A stretch of DNA of 64,000 nt from Bacteroidales bacterium (GTDB lineage Bacteria; Bacteroidota; Bacteroidia; Bacteroidales; UBA932). The notes below the pieces were generated by a model that made no database searches, was not told the origin of the DNA, and saw nothing but the letters and a program-made list of their open reading frames with translations. Shown piece after piece: positions 60,510 through 64,000 of the stretch (position 1 is its first letter; each line of letters starts with the position of its first letter). The stretch spans positions 1 through 64,000 of the forward strand of contig JAFSOA010000005.1 of assembly GCA_017447265.1 (NCBI GenBank), in the 5' to 3' direction. Position numbers and translations under genes: made by a program.

Positions 60510-63044
60510 ATGTATCGTCGAACACTTATATTCTTCTTGACGCTTCTGTTGTGCGGGACATGTCTGGCGCAGACGCCCGCACACGAGGCGTTTGAGGGAT
60601 ATTCTCGGCTACTGGCACCGGAAAAGGTCTATCTTCATACGGACCGTGAGGTTTACAATATGGGTGACACCATCTGGTTTCGGGGATATCTCAAGAATGC
60701 CTCCACCTTGGCCGAGTATCCGGAATGCAACTACCTCTACGTGGAGCTATACTCCGCCATGTGGGAAAGAAATTATTATTCAAGCCGTTCCGAGGAGTCC
60801 TGGGAAATGAGGAAACGTGTCAAGGTCAAGCGCGGCCCCGACGGGCGCTTTTGCGGTTATATGCCCCTCTCTGAAGACCTCAACAGTGGACGGGCCACCC
60901 TCCGTGCCTATTCCTACTGGATGCTCAACCGTGACCCGGATTTCATGTACTATAAGGATATCGAAATCCGAAATGCCCTCAAAGATTCCTTTGTTGAAGA
61001 TTTGAAGACGCTCAAAGTCGATGACCAAAGCACCTATGACGAACTTGGTGTCGAAAATCCATTTCGTACCACTCTCTTTAAACGGACCAGGAAAAAAGCG
61101 GAAACAGGCGTTGACCTTCAATTTTTACCGGAGAGCGGGCGATACACGACCGGCCAACCCTCGGTGCTGGCCATTAAAGCCGTCAACCAGGACGGCATGG
61201 GCGTACCTGTCTCCGGCCATGTCTCCGCCGATGGTACGTCCATCGCGGCCTTTTCTACCAACGACCTGGGCATGGGACGTTGCACCGTCACGGTCGTGCC
61301 CGGCACAAAACGTCTGTCCGCCATCGCAGAAACCCGCGTAGAAGCATTCCAGTTCGAGGCCGATCTACCGCTTCCGGAATCGCAGGCCGTTGTCATCAAC
61401 CTTCTGCCGGATATCGATTCCCTCTTTATCCGTGTTTCCAGTTTCGGTATCACGCTCCCCGACGCCACCCGGCTTGTCATCAGTGACAAATCGGCCATCG
61501 TTCAATCTTACCCCCTCCGCGATACCGTCACATCATTCACTTTTCCGACAGACGAATTCACGCCTGGCATTCTCACGGCTTCTGTCGTCGATTCCGACGG
61601 CTCCGTCTACGCTGAAAGGCCTTTCTTTGTATTCCCGCATCAGACCTTCGTCGCAAATTTCGATTTTGACAAACCTCACTACGGCAAACGCGACAAGGCC
61701 GATGTCACCATTTTCCTGCACGATGAGAACGGCAACCCGATAGACGGCGACTTTTCCCTTGCCGTCACGGACGAAGAATACGCGCCCGCCAGCGGTCAGG
61801 ACCACTCCCTCGTTTCCTACTTCCTACTGGGCAGCGAACTCAAGGGGCTCGTCGAAAACCCCAGATATTATTTTGATCCTTCCGTCCCGCTCGGCGAGCG
61901 AGTCCGTGACATGGATCTACTCCTTCTCACCCAGGGATGGCGCTATTACGACCTCCCAGCCATCTTCCAACAGAAAACAACGACGCCCATCTACGGTAGG
62001 GAGTATACGCAGTCGCTCAGTGGCTATGTCAATGCACCCATCGGGAAAGCACGTAAATCCACCGTTTGTTTTGTCGCCCAGAAAATTAATTTTACCTATA
62101 TCGCGGACCTCGATTCCACCGCGTATTTTATTCTCGACAATCTCGATTTTCCCGACAGCACGCAGTTCCTCGTTGGCGCACAGGGACGCCGCAAACTATT
62201 CCAGAAATTGTACATGCCTATTCTCGACCCGGAGTATTTTGCAGCACCTCATTCTTATCCCGACTACCTTCATCTAACTGGTTATTCGAAAGAGTATGGG
62301 GACTTTGCCATCCAAAGTTACGCTGCCACGGAAGGCGCCCTTACCTATACGCTCGCTCCCGCCAGAATTGTCGCCCAGAAGCCGAACCTCTCTCCCTTCC
62401 CCAACGATACGTTCCGAAAAGACCAGTACCGGGACGAGAAGCAACTTGCTCCCTACCGGGACTACGACCTTTATTCCTATATCCTTGAAACTTGCCCAGG
62501 AGTACATTTGGGGTCGACCGGCATGTTGGTTGGGAGAAAAATCCGGATTGCTTCCCGCATGGGGATGGTTGAAATGGAGTTGCCCATCAATGTCTACATT
62601 GACGGTATGCGTTCAAACCAGGGCTGTCTGACCGACCTGATGATTACAGATATTGATGCCTTTGTTTATATTTCCGGCGTTGCCGCGGCCAAATACGACA
62701 ACGGCCTGAATAATCCTTATTTCACCCAAAGAGGGAATGTCCCTGTAGTTTTGATTTCCACCAAGGCACCTATCCGCGTTGCAACAAATATCACCAGCGG
62801 GAAACCGCTTGGCTGGCAACAGCCGGCGCGGTTCTATGCACCCAAATACGAAAGCCGGAGCGATCGAAACCATTTCGAGCCCATGCGTGCCACCCTGCAT
62901 TGGGACCCCAGCCTTCAGGTGTTAGACGGAAAGACGAGTTTTTCATTTTATACCTCTGACCATCAAGTTCCTTATCGGTTCACGCTGGAAGGCATTACGT
63001 CGGAAGGCATACCGTTTAGCACGACCTTCGTCCGGGAGCCTTGA
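60510..63044 (+). CDS. Exported MG2-like / TonB-plug-like surface protein
   Basis: 844 residues: signal peptide (to CGTCLAQ) and an MG2-like beta-sandwich at the front (LLAPEKVYLHTDREVYNMGDTIWFRGYL), as in alpha-2-macroglobulin-related Bacteroidetes proteins. Several more beta-sandwich units follow (GVDLQFLPESGRYTTGQPSVLAIKAVNQDG, KPHYGKRDKADVTIFLHDENGNP). A region near 690-780 (PINVYIDGMRSNQGCLTDLMITDIDAFVYISGVAAAKYDN) recalls a TonB-receptor plug without barrel. ATG 60510 is used. It may take part in outer-membrane export or assembly. Its stop overlaps the next start (TGATG). Confidence 0.75.
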   Translation: MYRRTLIFFLTLLLCGTCLAQTPAHEAFEGYSRLLAPEKVYLHTDREVYNMGDTIWFRGYLKNASTLAEYPECNYLYVELYSAMWERNYYSSRSEESWEMRKRVKVKRGPDGRFCGYMPLSEDLNSGRATLRAYSYWMLNRDPDFMYYKDIEIRNALKDSFVEDLKTLKVDDQSTYDELGVENPFRTTLFKRTRKKAETGVDLQFLPESGRYTTGQPSVLAIKAVNQDGMGVPVSGHVSADGTSIAAFSTNDLGMGRCTVTVVPGTKRLSAIAETRVEAFQFEADLPLPESQAVVINLLPDIDSLFIRVSSFGITLPDATRLVISDKSAIVQSYPLRDTVTSFTFPTDEFTPGILTASVVDSDGSVYAERPFFVFPHQTFVANFDFDKPHYGKRDKADVTIFLHDENGNPIDGDFSLAVTDEEYAPASGQDHSLVSYFLLGSELKGLVENPRYYFDPSVPLGERVRDMDLLLLTQGWRYYDLPAIFQQKTTTPIYGREYTQSLSGYVNAPIGKARKSTVCFVAQKINFTYIADLDSTAYFILDNLDFPDSTQFLVGAQGRRKLFQKLYMPILDPEYFAAPHSYPDYLHLTGYSKEYGDFAIQSYAATEGALTYTLAPARIVAQKPNLSPFPNDTFRKDQYRDEKQLAPYRDYDLYSYILETCPGVHLGSTGMLVGRKIRIASRMGMVEMELPINVYIDGMRSNQGCLTDLMITDIDAFVYISGVAAAKYDNGLNNPYFTQRGNVPVVLISTKAPIRVATNITSGKPLGWQQPARFYAPKYESRSDRNHFEPMRATLHWDPSLQVLDGKTSFSFYTSDHQVPYRFTLEGITSEGIPFSTTFVREP

Positions 63045-64000
63045 TGGGTTTTCCGAACATGGCAAATTGTAGCCATTTCTATCGCATGAGAGCTATAGAT
63101 AAAGCAAGAATAACCGGAATACCAACACAAGGCGTGATCATGGCTTTTGCTCTCTGTGTGATAGCCTGCTTGATGCCTTATTTTTATCAAGTAGGGGAGC
63201 CATATTTAGTCATCTCGGTTGTGGCATTATTGTCTTGTTTGACTGCTTATTATCGACCTGTCTTGTTGCGTTCGGATCTCCTTTTATCCGGAGTGCTCGT
63301 GTATGTTATGATTGTCGCGTTTTCTCATGGATCAATCAATTCCCCCATCACACTCTGGCGGTGGTTGGCCGCAGGTCTGGCTTTCTACTGTGGTCGTTTA
63401 TTTATTAATGAACCATGCATATTTGCTGGCGTGTTGATTGTGCCTGCATTTGTTCAGACAATAATCGTGATGCTTCAACAAGTCGGCATATTACAATCGT
63501 TAAGTTTCTTTTTCCCGGTTTCCGGCACATTCGGCAATCCGGCCCAAGCAGCCGTACTGATAGCATTGGGATTCGCAGCTTCATTAACGATCATTAAGGA
63601 AAAATGGACTGTTTTGCGACATGGCGGGAGGATTACCTTCATAGGGCTTTCTTCTTTGTTTGCGATTGCACTTTTGTTCTGCAACACAAGGAGTTGTTTG
63701 CTATCTTCAATTGCGGTTTCTGTTTATCTTTTCTTCGGATACTGGTTCTCGAAAAAGAAGATGCTATTCACTTTATTGACAGTCATCCTGTTTGCTGTTG
63801 GCCTTTATTTTTTACGGACGGAATCTGCCAATGTAAGATTACTGATTTGGCAGGCCAGTTGGTATCTTTTCGAGAAACACCCTGTTTTCGGGGGTGGATC
63901 AACTTCTTTTGCGGCAGGCTATATGCTTGCACAGGCTATTTTTTTTACGAAACACCCCGAGTCACCGTTAGTGATATTTGCCAATGAGCATAATCAGCCT
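63044..64000 (+). CDS. O-antigen-ligase-like membrane protein, partial at right edge
   Basis: At least 319 codons, open to the window end. From ATG 63044 (preceded by GGGAG; ATG 63059 and 63086 are alternatives) the protein shows about nine hydrophobic helices (GVIMAFALCVIACLMPYF, YLVISVVALLSCLTAYY, LLLSGVLVYVMIVAF, FAGVLIVPAFVQTIIVML, AVLIALGFAASLTI, FIGLSSLFAIALLF, MLFTLLTVILFAVGLYFL). It contains the Wzy/WaaL-type stretch SANVRLLIWQASWYLFEKHPVFGGGSTSFAAGYM, then NEHNQP at the edge. The family joins glycans to lipid or protein. It is translationally coupled to the preceding gene, so the cluster may process a secreted glycoconjugate. Confidence 0.8.
   Translation, partial: MGFPNMANCSHFYRMRAIDKARITGIPTQGVIMAFALCVIACLMPYFYQVGEPYLVISVVALLSCLTAYYRPVLLRSDLLLSGVLVYVMIVAFSHGSINSPITLWRWLAAGLAFYCGRLFINEPCIFAGVLIVPAFVQTIIVMLQQVGILQSLSFFFPVSGTFGNPAQAAVLIALGFAASLTIIKEKWTVLRHGGRITFIGLSSLFAIALLFCNTRSCLLSSIAVSVYLFFGYWFSKKKMLFTLLTVILFAVGLYFLRTESANVRLLIWQASWYLFEKHPVFGGGSTSFAAGYMLAQAIFFTKHPESPLVIFANEHNQP

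Overview
The window looks like a chromosomal segment of a high-GC member of the Bacteroidota, probably order Bacteroidales. The evidence is: many Bacteroidetes-type -7 boxes (TAnnTTTG) ahead of genes; TonB-dependent receptors with CarboxypepD_reg-like or plug domains; a serine palmitoyltransferase (sphingolipid synthesis); Bacteroidetes families such as DUF3244, DUF4783, HYC_CC_PP, a TPR regulator and a fused DAHP synthase/chorismate mutase; and the order pheA - aminotransferase - tyrA - DAHPS/CM. Genus cannot be fixed from sequence alone. No rRNA, prophage, CRISPR array or replication origin is visible.

Layout. 1-2 kb: a short exported peptide gene, a terminator, and a DUF234-type ATPase/nuclease gene bracketed by two similar 47-48 bp hairpins, with a degenerate second copy of the HMA gene tail on its far side. 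1.9-5.1 kb (minus): metal-handling operon (HYC_CC_PP protein, TonB receptor, HMA protein). 5.2-13.0 kb (plus): tightly packed run of SppA, a secreted beta-helix protein, a GH9/polysaccharide deacetylase fusion and the two subunits of an Nfn-like ferredoxin:NADP oxidoreductase. 13.0-14.7 kb: REP-associated transposase (RAYT) plus a small passenger gene, flanked by identical 129-bp direct repeats that each hold two hairpins. 14.7-20.2 kb: serine palmitoyltransferase, a stand-alone TonB plug lipoprotein, another lipoprotein, hisS and a C69 dipeptidase. 20.2-25.1 kb (minus): Phe/Tyr biosynthesis operon. 25.2-27.4 kb: rsmI, tdk, xth, initiator tRNA.

27.4-36.3 kb is an accessory-looking stretch: dispersed palindromic repeats, a Na/Pi cotransporter fused to PhoU and to an OmpR/PhoB-type DNA-binding domain, a Ca/Na antiporter, two paralogous small membrane proteins ahead of a K+/H+ antiporter, an HD-domain protein, small genes and a frameshifted gene.

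36.3-47.4 kb is the most striking part. Six co-directional genes, four of whose five junctions are stop/start overlaps or gaps of about 12 nt, form what looks like one operon: a response regulator with a SpoIIE/PP2C phosphatase, a membrane coiled-coil/WD40 protein, a propeller-type hybrid sensor kinase whose phosphoacceptor His is replaced, a soluble sensor kinase that keeps its His, a TonB receptor with a TPR-like N-terminus, and a single-module A-T-TE NRPS-like enzyme with a Cys in place of the thioesterase Ser. A 16-bp direct repeat sits at its start codon. I infer a signalling system that makes or senses a small molecule.

47.5-57 kb: ComEA-like HhH protein, NatAB-like ABC exporter, a split 5'-nucleotidase, DUF4783, rlmH and a large NtrY-like kinase. 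57.3-64 kb is visibly richer in A/T: TPR regulator, DUF3244 protein, a Cys-rich zinc-ribbon lipoprotein, an MG2-like outer-surface protein and an O-antigen-ligase-like membrane protein that runs off the right edge.
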